In this document: positions 1 to 8,248 of the stretch, piece after piece
Layout: every line of letters starts with the position of its first letter
How positions within the stretch are numbered: the stretch's first letter is position 1
Assembly (NCBI GenBank): GCA_910586285.1
Contig: CAJUGR010000002.1
Span: forward strand, 1 to 53,828
From: an uncultured Erysipelotrichaceae bacterium
GTDB lineage: Bacteria; Bacillota_I; Bacilli_A; Erysipelotrichales; Erysipelotrichaceae
Reading direction: 5' to 3'
Length of the DNA stretch: 53,828 nucleotides
Translations under genes and position numbers: made by a program
Notes under the pieces: model-generated
Databases searched by the model: none
What the model saw: only the letters and a program-made list of their open reading frames with translations
Told to the model about the DNA's origin: nothing

Positions 1-619
1 AGAAAGGCTCAAGGGACAGAAACGAAACGTAGGAGCAGAGAACGAAACAGACAGGCATGTATTGAACTGTCCGCAAAAAATGACCGACTGAAAATAAGCA
101 ACATGATGGAATTACTTCACAATCAGCTGCCGCAAGTCATTGATCAGGCCAAAACTTGAATTGCGAAATATCAATTTGATTTCTGTAAAATGGAAAAATT
201 CAATATTACGGGTACCGGATTGATTTACATCGGCATTGGAAAGTGCTTTAAAAGTATGGGAAACTACCCGAAAATGTGGTTTTGCGATAGAAACGGAAGA
301 ATTCAGTCATGTAATCGATCTGGCATATGATGAACGAAATACCGTATTTATTATCACGAACAAACAAGAGAACCAAAAACGACTTTCCGATACCATCGCT
401 ATTTCTAAAAAAATCACCAAGCAAGTCTTTATTGTCAGTGATTACGCCTTACAGCAAGAGAAGACCCATATTCTGCCGGAAAACATTGATTGTGAATTCA
501 GTCCCATTGTCAATGTCATTCCCTTTCAACTTTTGGGAGCCATCATTGCCAAGTCCATTGGTATTGATACAAGTAAGTATCCCTATGATGATATTGATGG
601 GATTGCTCATCTTCAATAA
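1..619 (+). pseudogene. SIS-domain sugar isomerase, 3' part, decayed
   Basis: This is the C-terminal half of a two-SIS-domain sugar isomerase/deaminase-like protein, cut by the window edge. Frame 1 is open from base 1 and contains ELLHNQLPQVIDQAKT, then TGA at 157-159, and then continues in frame as IAKYQFDF..ITGTG, the phosphosugar-binding loop. Family members usually have Trp at the TGA position. After YIG near 232-235 the homology moves to frame 2 (ESALKVWETTRKCGF..IETEEFSH..LAYDERNTVFIIT) and runs to the stop at 617-619. The gene therefore carries one nonsense codon and one probable single-base deletion. The conserved tail DTSKYPYDDIDGIAHLQ shows that the 3' end is otherwise intact. It is followed by a hairpin terminator. 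The exact family substrate cannot be read from this fragment. I am confident of the SIS assignment and of both lesions, barring sequencing error. Confidence 0.75.
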
Positions 620-669
620 ATAAAAATAAGGGAAGACGTCTGAAACTTCAAACATTTCCCTTTTTATTG
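619..669. terminator. Bidirectional hairpin terminator
   Basis: An A-rich/T-rich inverted repeat pairs AAAAATAAGGGAA on the left with TTCCCTTTTTATT on the right around a loop of about 22 bases. It lies between the convergent SIS pseudogene (plus) and rqcP (minus) and can serve both. Confidence 0.65.
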
Positions 670-724
670 GTTTATTCATTTTGCGGTCATTAAGCTTGCT
701 TCTTCTAGTCATGAATACTCGCCA

Positions 725-1024
725 TCACAGCAGAGGATCTTCTGCCACTTCCTCGGATTCAACGTTGTTTTTCACCAACTTCTCTTCCACGACTTCAAAC
801 ATCAAGGCAGCATCATTCTTATTAGCCTGTTTCTGCAGTAAAAGCACACGGATCGTTAATTCACGATGCCCAAACAACACTTTAATGATATCCCCGACCT
901 TCACATCGGTGCTAGGCTTCGCGACTCTGCCATTCACATAGACACGCTGTTGATCAGCCAACTCCTTTGAAACCGTTCGCCTTTTTAAAATTCTGGCTGT
1001 CTTTAAATACTTATCCAACCGCAT
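725..1024 (-). CDS. rqcP: S4-domain RNA-binding protein RqcP (YabO)
   Basis: RqcP works with RqcH in ribosome-associated quality control, stabilising the P-site tRNA on obstructed 50S subunits while C-terminal alanine tails are added. The 99-residue protein is almost entirely one S4 fold: MRLDKYLKTARILKRRTVSKELA is the S4 signature, followed by VYVNGRVAKPSTDVKVGDIIKV. An acidic tail (VESEEVAEDPLL) extends slightly past the usual length of about 86. It lies 31 bp downstream of the spoVT-like gene on the same strand. In Bacillus the two genes belong to one cluster (spoVT-yabM-yabN-yabO), so the association is conserved although the two middle genes are missing here. A different S4 paralogue is possible but less likely. 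Confidence 0.85.
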   Translation of the reverse strand: MRLDKYLKTARILKRRTVSKELADQQRVYVNGRVAKPSTDVKVGDIIKVLFGHRELTIRVLLLQKQANKNDAALMFEVVEEKLVKNNVESEEVAEDPLL

Positions 1025-1055
1025 CAGATCACCTCACGGGAATAAGTTTACCACA

Positions 1056-1550
1056 TTATTGGGCTTGTTGGCGAATTAAAAGTTCACAATAAGCCTCAAT
1101 AGCCTGTAATTCTTCTGCTTCATAAGCATGATTCTCAAACAACATCACAAAGGCACCGAACCAATCACCGAATGCCACAACCGGAAAAACAATTCCGTTA
1201 TAACGCTGATCTTCATCCTGAAAAACCAGTTCCTGTTGAAATTTGGTCACCCGATGCGTCGACATCTCCTTGCGGAATTGTTCATCTATCACTTTCTGAT
1301 GTAACCGCAGCCATTCATCCTGTAAAAACAAAACCGGCTCATGAAACATTGCCTCCAGTGTTTCCACCATAAGATTGATCTCTTCCAAATGCTTACTTAA
1401 TACATCAAATTTCTGTATGACAATGCGATCATGTTCGATAAAGAATTCAATGGAATCTCCCTCTTTTAATCGATATTGTTTTCTTATTTCTTTTGGAATA
1501 ACAAGCCGTCCTAAATCATCTAACCTTCTCACAATTCCAGTTGCCTTCAC
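1056..1550 (-). CDS. spoVT: SpoVT/AbrB-family transcription regulator
   Basis: SpoVT is a DNA-binding regulator that tunes late forespore (sigG) gene expression in endospore-formers. The N-terminus KATGIVRRLDDLGRLVIPKEIRKQ is the swapped-hairpin AbrB DNA-binding domain. The remaining ~110 residues (..GIVFPVVAFGDWFGAFVML..) match the GAF-like ligand domain, and the total of 164 residues is close to Bacillus SpoVT (178). I chose the GTG at 1548-1550 because AAGGAG sits nine bases upstream and the protein then begins at the conserved KATGIVRR; an upstream ATG at 1592 would add 14 unlikely residues. A promoter matching the sigF/sigG consensus lies directly upstream (separate entry), which fits the known sigG dependence of spoVT. 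Confidence 0.88.
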   Translation of the reverse strand: MKATGIVRRLDDLGRLVIPKEIRKQYRLKEGDSIEFFIEHDRIVIQKFDVLSKHLEEINLMVETLEAMFHEPVLFLQDEWLRLHQKVIDEQFRKEMSTHRVTKFQQELVFQDEDQRYNGIVFPVVAFGDWFGAFVMLFENHAYEAEELQAIEAYCELLIRQQAQ

Positions 1551-1580
1551 ATTTATGCACTCCTTTAAGATTACTAGCCT

Positions 1581-1609
1581 TAGTATGGACACAAAGCTTA
1601 TGAATATAC
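1581..1609 (-). promoter_or_regulatory. Forespore-type (sigF/sigG) promoter of spoVT
   Basis: On the minus strand GTATA (1605-1609) is followed after exactly 17 bases by CATACTA (1581-1587). These match the Bacillus sigF/sigG consensus GHATR-N17-18-CATWMTA at every position. The leader to the GTG start would be about 25 bases and includes the ribosome-binding site. No competing sigA -10/-35 pair is evident here. Confidence 0.7.
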
Positions 1610-1706
1610 TTCATTTCCACATCAGTGAATAAAAAGGCAGTACATAATATAGCGATAGATGAAAATACAATATGGTATGATAGAATAGAATTCTTATCAT
1701 TTGCAG

Positions 1707-1742
1707 ATTAAAACACACAGCTTTTCGATAAAGTTGTGTGTC
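1707..1742 (-). terminator. Hairpin after the histidine-kinase gene
   Basis: ACACACAGCTTT (1713-1724) pairs with AAAGTTGTGTGT (1730-1741) around TCGAT, a 12-bp stem with one wobble. Read on the minus strand it is followed by TTTTAATC, so it can end the regulator/kinase transcript about 125 bp past the kinase stop codon. The remaining bases to 1865 hold no convincing gene. Confidence 0.5.
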
Positions 1743-1865
1743 TGTAAAAGAGAGTTTGGGATGCGCTTTATTTTGAAGTTCTCTCCTATTTGATCTTGTT
1801 TGATAATGGGATGTTTTGCCGGAATGCTTTTGGGATGATTTCCTTCGTTCCCCTCTGCATCTTGA

Positions 1866-3368
1866 TCACGATAAAGTCTTATCATCAATGGTATCATGGA
1901 GCTTCACCCAAAAAGTGGTTCCCTTGCTCGTTTCACTTTCCACTCCGTACTCGGCATGATGCAGATCCAAAATATTTTTGACAATGCTTAGACCTAACCC
2001 ACTGCCAAGGGTGGAGCGAACATGATGCTGCTTACTCTTATAATAGCGATCCCACACATACGGTAACTCACTTTCCGGAATCCCTGCGCCATGATCGCTG
2101 ATAGCAATACGAACCCCGTTTTCAACAACTTCCTGCTTCACAATGACCGTGCGATCGTCTCCGCAATAAGTAACGGCATTACTGATTAGATTATACATCA
2201 CTTGATTCAATTTGATCTCATCGCCTTCAATGACACATTCCTTATCATATTGAAATTTAATATGATAATCCCGGGCTTCCAACATTTTTTGAAGACGCTC
2301 TGTTAAGCGCAATATCATTTTGGTAATGGCACACGGCGTTACCGCTAGTGTTTGTACTCCTGCCTGTAATTTTGATAAATCCAAAATATCATTCACCAAA
2401 CCGGTCAGCCGGTTGGCTTCATCGATAATGACTTGCACATTCTCCGGTGTGTTTTCTCCCGGAATATCCCGCATCATTTCTCCATATCCGCTGATCATAG
2501 TAAGCGGGGTACGAAGATCATGACTCATATTCGCAATCAATTCCCGCTGATACTGCTGAACCTTACTTAACTCTTTTGCCGCATAATTCAGCGTTTGATT
2601 CAATTCATCGATTTCTTCATAACCATCACCGTCAAAAGTAACCTCATAATTTCCGGCAGCCAACTGCTTGGCATGATCATTGATCGTGATGATCGGCTTC
2701 GCAATTTTTCGCGCAGACAAATAAGCAAGAAGCATTGCCAATATCAACAAAATTATAGTAATAATGATCAGTTGGGTGCGAATTGCCTCTACGGTCGCGT
2801 TGACCGGTGAGATTTCCGCATTGACAAGGACGATCAGCGATGTCTCATCATAAACATTCAACACACTGGCATACGTAATATTTTGAATTCCTTTACCCTT
2901 TTGAAACGAATCCTGGGCTTCATCTCCCTCCTGTGGCAATCCGAAAATCCATTGTGTCCGCTTTTCATCGGTCGTGATCAGTTGGGAAGCACTGCCTTGA
3001 TTCGCCAAAGCCTCTTCATAGAGGCCTTCCAGTTCTTCCTGTTTCATTTTATCAATCATACAGCGCGGATCGCGGCGATTGCTTGTATAGAGTTCTATAT
3101 AATCCTCATTGAGAATCGAAACACAAAGATCATTTTGGCGGGCGATTTCATCTATACTTTCTTTAAAATACTCTGTTGTCAAAACTTCATTGATCTGCTC
3201 GGCTGCACGTTTCACCGAATGCTTCTTACTCATTTGATAAAACTGATCCAAAAACTGCACTTGAAAGATCCACAATAACAGTAGCATCAATCCCCCGAAT
3301 ATCATAAAGGCAGTGAAAATCTTGACCTTTACGCTGTGCAGCCGCAATTTTTCCTTAAACAATTTCAA
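1866..3368 (-). CDS. Membrane sensor histidine kinase
   Basis: This is the sensor of a two-component pair. The 500-residue protein has a cytoplasmic start, membrane segment 1 (about 16-37), an extracytoplasmic sensor region of about 160 residues, membrane segment 2 (about 200-218), a HAMP linker (about 219-270), an H-box with phospho-acceptor His283 in ANMSHDLRTPLT, an N-box (QVMYNLISNAVTY) and G-boxes (ISDHGAGIP, LGSGLGLSIVKN). All catalytic motifs are present. It overlaps the end of the upstream response-regulator gene by 14 bp, so the two are translationally coupled. The architecture resembles PhoR/ResE/VanS-type kinases; the signal cannot be deduced from the sensor region. Confidence 0.9.
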   Translation of the reverse strand: MKLFKEKLRLHSVKVKIFTAFMIFGGLMLLLLWIFQVQFLDQFYQMSKKHSVKRAAEQINEVLTTEYFKESIDEIARQNDLCVSILNEDYIELYTSNRRDPRCMIDKMKQEELEGLYEEALANQGSASQLITTDEKRTQWIFGLPQEGDEAQDSFQKGKGIQNITYASVLNVYDETSLIVLVNAEISPVNATVEAIRTQLIIITIILLILAMLLAYLSARKIAKPIITINDHAKQLAAGNYEVTFDGDGYEEIDELNQTLNYAAKELSKVQQYQRELIANMSHDLRTPLTMISGYGEMMRDIPGENTPENVQVIIDEANRLTGLVNDILDLSKLQAGVQTLAVTPCAITKMILRLTERLQKMLEARDYHIKFQYDKECVIEGDEIKLNQVMYNLISNAVTYCGDDRTVIVKQEVVENGVRIAISDHGAGIPESELPYVWDRYYKSKQHHVRSTLGSGLGLSIVKNILDLHHAEYGVESETSKGTTFWVKLHDTIDDKTLS

Positions 3369-4035
3369 AGCGATAACCTACTCCCCGTAGTGTCACAATC
3401 AATCGACTGTATTTCCCAATACTTTTGCGCAACAGTTTCATATGCGTATCCAAAGTGCGATCATCACCGAAAAAATCATAGCCCCACACATCACGAATCA
3501 GCTGTTCTCTGGTCAAAGCGATTCCTTCATTTTTAACCAAATAGGCAAACAATGCATACTCCTTCGGTGTCATATCAACGCGTTCACCGTCAATGGTTAC
3601 CACTCGCGCCGCAAAATCAAGGGTCAATCCCTGAAAAGTAAACAAATCCTTTTTCATCGGGTTCGAATGTGTACCCTGTACACGCTTCAAAACAGCTTGT
3701 ACCCGCATCATCAATTCCTTTGGCGAAAACGGTTTTACGACATAATCATCCACACCGATTTCAAAACCGTGTAGCTTGTCATATTCCTCACCGCGAGCCG
3801 ACAACATAATCGCCGGAATATTTTTCATTTTCTGAATTTCCTTACATGCGGAAAACCCATCCAAATTCGGCATCATGACATCCATGATAATCAGATCAAA
3901 ATCCTGTGTGCGACATCGCTCTACCGCGGCCATGCCATCTTCTGCCTCTTCCACTTCATACCCTTCAAATAGCGCATACTTACGAATCATATCTCTTATC
4001 TTTACTTCATCATCCACAATCAATAACTTCGCCAT
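3355..4035 (-). CDS. OmpR/PhoP-family response regulator
   Basis: The 226-residue protein has an N-terminal receiver domain with acidic pocket DDE at 8-10, phospho-acceptor Asp52 (DLIIMDVMMPNLDGF), Ser/Thr switch (IMLSARGEE) and Lys in VVKPFSP, followed by an OmpR winged helix (TPKEYALFAYLVKNEGIALTREQL..VWGYDFFGDDRTLDTHMKLLRKS..TLRGVGYRFE). It is the partner of the overlapping kinase gene downstream. The start ATG has GAGGTG upstream. A -10 box and a pair of direct repeats upstream suggest autoregulation (separate entry). The regulon is unknown. Confidence 0.92.
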   Translation of the reverse strand: MAKLLIVDDEVKIRDMIRKYALFEGYEVEEAEDGMAAVERCRTQDFDLIIMDVMMPNLDGFSACKEIQKMKNIPAIMLSARGEEYDKLHGFEIGVDDYVVKPFSPKELMMRVQAVLKRVQGTHSNPMKKDLFTFQGLTLDFAARVVTIDGERVDMTPKEYALFAYLVKNEGIALTREQLIRDVWGYDFFGDDRTLDTHMKLLRKSIGKYSRLIVTLRGVGYRFEIV

Positions 4036-4060
4036 GCCATCACCTCAAACATATAACTCT

Positions 4061-4137
4061 ATTATAACGTATATTTTCTAGATCTGTGTGGAAAGAAAGT
4101 GAAAAAAATAGAGGTATTTTCACATTACTGTCACATT
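4061..4137 (-). promoter_or_regulatory. Promoter -10 and 11-bp-spaced direct repeats upstream of the response regulator
   Basis: A TATAAT (minus strand, 4061-4066) lies 26 bp from the start codon without a good -35. Further upstream the hexamer CACATT occurs twice (4121-4126 and 4132-4137), an exact 11-bp period. OmpR/PhoP regulators bind tandem half-sites of one helical turn, so this is a plausible activator site for the encoded regulator. No binding evidence is available. Confidence 0.4.
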
Positions 4138-4485
4138 GATATTCTAATTTTATCATATTATACAATAATAACAGCAATTCATTAAGGTATCAATCAATTC
4201 TTTTTTTGGTTCATTCTTAAAGGGAACAGGTGTAAAATCATTGTCAATTATAATGTACGATTTATCATTGAAGTTGTCTTTTTTCTTGTCGCTTTGTTTG
4301 GAATTCATAGGTAAAAAGTTCTGAATAATACCGATGAATGTGCTGATACCTCTTCAGTAAAACGAGTCAGAATTGATTCTGGATAGAAGCGGGAAATAAT
4401 TGTTTTATGCGCTTATTCTACAAAAGTAATTTGTGATTATGCTTCATTTACAGTACTTTTTTCATCCAATCGGGAAATATACCTT

Positions 4486-4737
4486 TTATTTATTTATTGG
4501 TGGAACCGTTTTCATATCAGAGGGGGGGTTCCCTTCGTTATGGGGATGAAACAAAGTCTTTTCCCCTCTGTTTTGCTCATACAAACAAACGGTGATTTCT
4601 TCTCGATCGTCTGTTTTATCGAACCATCATGCAGAAAAAAAAGTACCCATGTTTATACCACAGGCACCATAACCAATTTCGTTTTTGATGGCAGGATAAA
4701 CGCACACAGCTCCTCTCCGGTTTTGTTTCTTCACCAT
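4486..4737 (-). pseudogene. Possible decayed ORF downstream of rsmI
   Basis: The stretch 4138-4744 holds no intact gene. On the minus strand one frame is open from ATG 4735-4737 to TAA 4486-4488 except for a single TGA at 4627-4629 (..GYGACGINMGTFFSA, stop, WFDKTDDREEITVCLYEQ..). The pattern of glycines followed by W-x-D and a hydrophobic strand is reminiscent of the C-terminal region of beta-lactamase-like serine hydrolases, but this is a weak impression. No ribosome-binding site precedes the ATG. A short run of seven G residues sits at 4522-4528. It may simply be non-coding. Confidence 0.25.
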
Positions 4738-4744
4738 TGTTTTT

Positions 4745-5605
4745 TTATGAATTCAACTGTTCATGGTATTGTTTATACAATTCATTTTTGGATATGCCGC
4801 ACTCGGTGGCTGCTTTTTTGATGGCCTCTTTACTGCTGCATCCCTCATTTATATAGCGATCAATTCGCGCATAGATGGCAGGCATATCCAGAGCCTGATC
4901 CTTTTCTTTCTGATAGCCGGATACAACGAGAACCATTTCACCGCGTAATGTTTCACACACATCACGAATTTCGGAAATCTGCCCGCGCAAGAATTCCTCA
5001 TGACGTTTAGTAAGTTCTCGTGCCAAACAGCATTCTCGATCACCAAATACCGTCAGCATATTATCTAACGTCTTTTCCATACGATGTGGTGCTTCATAAA
5101 AAATCAGTGTCTGCGGATATTCACGCAGCAACTGTAATTCTTTCATTTGTTCTTTGGTATGGGAGGGCAAAAAACCATAAAACAGAAACGGCTGGGTCAC
5201 TAACCCACTGGCCACCAATGCATTCAACATGGCATTGGCTCCGGAAATTGGAATCACCGGATATCCTGCATCAATGACTGCTTTGGTGATTCTTTCACCG
5301 GGATCGGAAATGAGCGGATAACCGGCATCAGAAACTAACGCGATGCTTTTTCCTGCATCCAACAATTCCAACAACCCATGCGTACTGGCCGCTTCATTAT
5401 ATTTATGATGTGCGATCAATTTTGTATGAATATCAAAGTGCGTTAACAGCTTCCGCGTATTGCGAGTATCCTCTGCCGCAATCACATCCACCTGCTTCAG
5501 CACCGCGATGGCACGGGGTGTCATTTCTTCCAAATTTCCGATCGGCGTCGCTACCAGATACAAGGCTGCTCCGGTTTTCTCAAAACTTTTTTGTCGTTTC
5601 ATCAT
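4745..5605 (-). CDS. rsmI: 16S rRNA (cytidine1402-2'-O)-methyltransferase RsmI
   Basis: RsmI 2'-O-methylates C1402 in the decoding centre of 16S rRNA using S-adenosylmethionine. The N-terminus carries LYLVATPIGNLEEMTPRAIAVL and AAEDTRNTRKLL, hallmark motifs of this tetrapyrrole-methylase-fold family, followed by LVSDAGYPLISDPG and ISGANAMLNALVASGL. The length of about 286 residues is normal. It is the last gene of the tmk-holB-ricT-rsmI run; the start is 6-12 bp past the ricT stop and AUAGGA serves as ribosome-binding site, so two adjacent ATGs (5605 and 5602) are both possible. No clear terminator is visible downstream. Confidence 0.92.
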   Translation of the reverse strand: MMKRQKSFEKTGAALYLVATPIGNLEEMTPRAIAVLKQVDVIAAEDTRNTRKLLTHFDIHTKLIAHHKYNEAASTHGLLELLDAGKSIALVSDAGYPLISDPGERITKAVIDAGYPVIPISGANAMLNALVASGLVTQPFLFYGFLPSHTKEQMKELQLLREYPQTLIFYEAPHRMEKTLDNMLTVFGDRECCLARELTKRHEEFLRGQISEIRDVCETLRGEMVLVVSGYQKEKDQALDMPAIYARIDRYINEGCSSKEAIKKAATECGISKNELYKQYHEQLNS

Positions 5606-5611
5606 CAAATC

Positions 5612-6511
5612 CTATCGCTGAGAGAAATCAATATCCGGCCATAATTCTTTGAAATCCAAGAACTGAACATCTTCCTTATTTTCAATTTTAGCCTGTTGAA
5701 GCAACACGTTCATACTGGTAACCCGATACTTTTTTCCTTTATACTCAATTTGCGCATTCAGCTTTGGTAAGCCTTCACGCAGTTTTTTATACTGACTGTC
5801 TTCGTATTTTAAGCAGCACATCAACTTACCGCATTGACCACTCAATTTCTGAATATTCAAGGCCAACAGTTGATTCTTTGCCATATTGATCGAAACCACA
5901 TCGAAATCGTTAAGGAAACGACTGCAGCATGTCTCCATTCCACACATACCCAAACCTCCGATGATTTTTGATTTATTGCGCGGGCCGATCTGACGCAATT
6001 CGATGCGGCATTTGAATTCCGCAGCCAATTCTTTTAACAGTTCTCGGAAATCCACGCGTTCCTCTGCCACATAAACAAAAATCAGTTTATTGCGATCCAA
6101 CGTATACTCTGCCTCAATCAAATTCATATTCAAATTCAGCTTTTTTATATGTTGGTCACAAATCTTCAAAGCTTCTTTGGCTTTTTGAATGTTAATTTTG
6201 GCGTCTTCAAAATCTTTTGGACGTGCCTTACGCAAGATCGGCTTGATTTCCATCCCGTTGTTATTGGCGATAAATACCTCACATTCCTTAGTGATCGCAC
6301 CAAGTTCCACACCGCGAACGGTTTCAACTACTACTTGATCTCCAACTTTAAAATGGTTGTTTTCACAACCGAATGTATACATCTTTTTGGATTCTTTAAA
6401 CGATACGAAAGCCACATACGGATAGTGGCGAGGAGCACTTTTCGTATGGCGCTGTTCTCTTTTTCCTTCATGCTCTTTGCGTTCTTTCTCTTTTGGATTC
6501 TGTGAATTCAT
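5612..6511 (-). CDS. ricT: PSP1-domain protein RicT (YaaT)
   Basis: RicT (YaaT) is a subunit of the Y-complex (RicA/RicF/RicT) that in Bacillus stimulates RNase Y-dependent mRNA processing and affects sporulation, competence and biofilm formation. The 299-residue protein has a charged N-terminal tail (about 1-28), then the PSP1 core with the conserved cysteine cluster GGLGMCGMETCCSRFL and KLSGQCGKLMCCLKYE, which bind iron-sulfur clusters in the Bacillus complex. It overlaps holB by four bases (ATGA), with AAGGAGG inside the end of holB. The tmk-holB-yaaT-rsmI order matches Bacillus, although yaaR, yabA and yazA are absent here. Confidence 0.92.
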   Translation of the reverse strand: MNSQNPKEKERKEHEGKREQRHTKSAPRHYPYVAFVSFKESKKMYTFGCENNHFKVGDQVVVETVRGVELGAITKECEVFIANNNGMEIKPILRKARPKDFEDAKINIQKAKEALKICDQHIKKLNLNMNLIEAEYTLDRNKLIFVYVAEERVDFRELLKELAAEFKCRIELRQIGPRNKSKIIGGLGMCGMETCCSRFLNDFDVVSINMAKNQLLALNIQKLSGQCGKLMCCLKYEDSQYKKLREGLPKLNAQIEYKGKKYRVTSMNVLLQQAKIENKEDVQFLDFKELWPDIDFSQR

Positions 6512-7494
6512 CCTAGCACCTCCTTCATTTTATAAACCATCTGATCACATAATAAGCTCAGATTCACTGATTTCCATAGTTTATCTCTTGTCTCTAATAG
6601 GACCTCTAATAATTGATCATAGCGATCATTTTTTTCATGATAAGCTTGAAGCATTGATTGATACCAGGCATGATCGATAGCACCGTTTCCTTTGATCAAA
6701 TCACGGTAGAACATCATCTGCATTTCCAGGAAATAACGCATCCATAATTTCCCATCCGTTTTTTTCCGTTCTGTTCCTGCTTTCAATAACAGATCCAAGC
6801 CGATATAGGGTGATCGTAAAAACGCCTTGGTGAAACTTTGAAACAAATAAAATGCGTGCTGATATTCGTCGCTTTCCGCTGCCGCTATGATTTCTTGGGG
6901 ATGATGAATCATCCCGCTTAACAAGTATGCATCCAATGGATCAATCTTGTCTTTGCATCGTTCATAACATTCAGCCGCAGACAGCGGACGAAACGGGATC
7001 GGCTGACAACGCGATACGATGGTCGGCAACAGGCGCTCCGTTTGTTCACATATCAATATCGCTGTCATTTGATTTCCGGAAGGTTCTTCCAAAAACTTTA
7101 ATAATGCGTTTAATGCTTCCGGCGTTGCGTTTTCTGCCTGATTGACAATATAAATCTTTCGTCCGGTATGTTCCAATCCGGTTTTCGAAAACTCATGTTG
7201 TAACTTCAAAATATGCTCTTTTTTAATAGAAGTTTCTGATCCGTCTAAATAAATCAGATCCGCAAACTGCTGATGCACAACTCTTTCGCATTCAGCGCAT
7301 TCCTCACAGGCAAAACCGTCTCCGTCTTTATGCGGGCAGATCAAACTTTGTGCAACAAATAATGCACATTCTGATTTGGGAGTTCCTTTCGGGCCGTGAA
7401 ATAAATAGGCGTGAGCCAGCTGATCATTCTTTAAGGCATGACTCAGCGTTTGCCATGCGATCGGCTGTTCATGAGCAAGCTGTTGTTTTATCAT
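6508..7494 (-). CDS. holB: DNA polymerase III subunit delta'
   Basis: Delta' is the stator subunit of the clamp loader, which opens the DnaN ring and places it on primed DNA. The 328-residue sequence shows an AAA+ fold: AYLFHGPKGTPKSECALFVA (a degenerate Walker A, as expected for delta'), zinc-binding cysteines in CPHKDGDGFACEECAEC, and the sensor region TAILICEQTERLLPTIVSRCQPIPF with the SRC motif. The start overlaps tmk by 26 bp. The best ribosome-binding site (AGGAG) is 13 bases away, so initiation may depend on coupling to tmk. Confidence 0.9.
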   Translation of the reverse strand: MIKQQLAHEQPIAWQTLSHALKNDQLAHAYLFHGPKGTPKSECALFVAQSLICPHKDGDGFACEECAECERVVHQQFADLIYLDGSETSIKKEHILKLQHEFSKTGLEHTGRKIYIVNQAENATPEALNALLKFLEEPSGNQMTAILICEQTERLLPTIVSRCQPIPFRPLSAAECYERCKDKIDPLDAYLLSGMIHHPQEIIAAAESDEYQHAFYLFQSFTKAFLRSPYIGLDLLLKAGTERKKTDGKLWMRYFLEMQMMFYRDLIKGNGAIDHAWYQSMLQAYHEKNDRYDQLLEVLLETRDKLWKSVNLSLLCDQMVYKMKEVLG

Positions 7495-8119
7495 ACTTAT
7501 TTATGATCTCCTCTGTATGATGAAGTGCTTGGGCAAAAACAGTTTCCATATCCGCTTCCGCATCAATCACGATCATACGCTGCGCAAAGCGCGCCTTCAC
7601 CTGTTCATACCCTTCCGCTACCCGTTGATGAAATTCTCGGCTTTCCTGATCCAATCGATCTAATTGTCCCCGTTGAGACACTCGCTTCCAGCCGGTTTCA
7701 AGCGAGACGCTTAAAAAAATCGTTGCATCGGGCATATGATTTTCAATCGCAAATTCATTGATCTGTAAAACCTCATCCATGCCGATACCGCGACCGATTC
7801 CCTGATAGGCCAATGAACTATCAATAAAACGATCACAAAGAACGATTTTTCCCTCAGCCAAAGCCGGCAGAATTTTTTCCGTCAAATGTTGGCGCCGACT
7901 GGCCGCATATAGTAATGCTTCCGTACGCGCATCCATCGCGGTATTGTTTGGATCCAGAATCACCGCGCGAATTTGTTCGGCAATATCGTTTCCTCCCGGC
8001 TCCCGTGTATAAACGACCGGTTCCCCTTTTTCTTTTAATGATTCGTACACTTTGGTGGAAATAGTGGTCTTCCCGCATCCGTCATTTCCTTCAAATGTGA
8101 TGAATAAGCCTTTTCGCAT
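7469..8119 (-). CDS. tmk: Thymidylate kinase
   Basis: Tmk phosphorylates dTMP to dTDP with ATP in dTTP synthesis. The P-loop FEGNDGCGKTT, the TREPGG motif with the catalytic arginine, and LCDRFIDSSLAYQG (DRX motif) are all present; the length is 216 residues. I chose ATG 8117-8119 because GAGGAG lies seven bases upstream; an ATG five codons earlier has no such site. It heads the tmk-holB-ricT-rsmI unit and has its own extended -10 promoter just upstream. Confidence 0.93.
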   Translation of the reverse strand: MRKGLFITFEGNDGCGKTTISTKVYESLKEKGEPVVYTREPGGNDIAEQIRAVILDPNNTAMDARTEALLYAASRRQHLTEKILPALAEGKIVLCDRFIDSSLAYQGIGRGIGMDEVLQINEFAIENHMPDATIFLSVSLETGWKRVSQRGQLDRLDQESREFHQRVAEGYEQVKARFAQRMIVIDAEADMETVFAQALHHTEEIINKYDKTTACS

Positions 8120-8143
8120 AAAATCGCTCCTCATAACGTCAAC

Positions 8144-8151
8144 ATTATACC
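8144..8151 (-). promoter_or_regulatory. Extended -10 promoter of tmk
   Basis: The minus strand reads TGGTATAAT about 24 bases before the tmk start, a TGN-extended -10 box without a recognisable -35. Confidence 0.5.
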
Positions 8152-8248
8152 ATGCTTTTTCCTTTCCTGCTTAATGAAATCTTTTCCAGTAACCATTTTT
8201 ATATACTTTTATGTATAAAAGGAAAAGAACGGCATAAAATAATGAATA

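Noticed and set aside
3661..3672. GGTTCGAAT-like string suggestive of a tRNA T-loop
   Set aside because: It is inside the response-regulator coding sequence and no cloverleaf can be formed around it.
4540..4821. Open frame of 93 codons on the plus strand
   Set aside because: It overlaps the end of rsmI, has no ribosome-binding site and no protein-like pattern.
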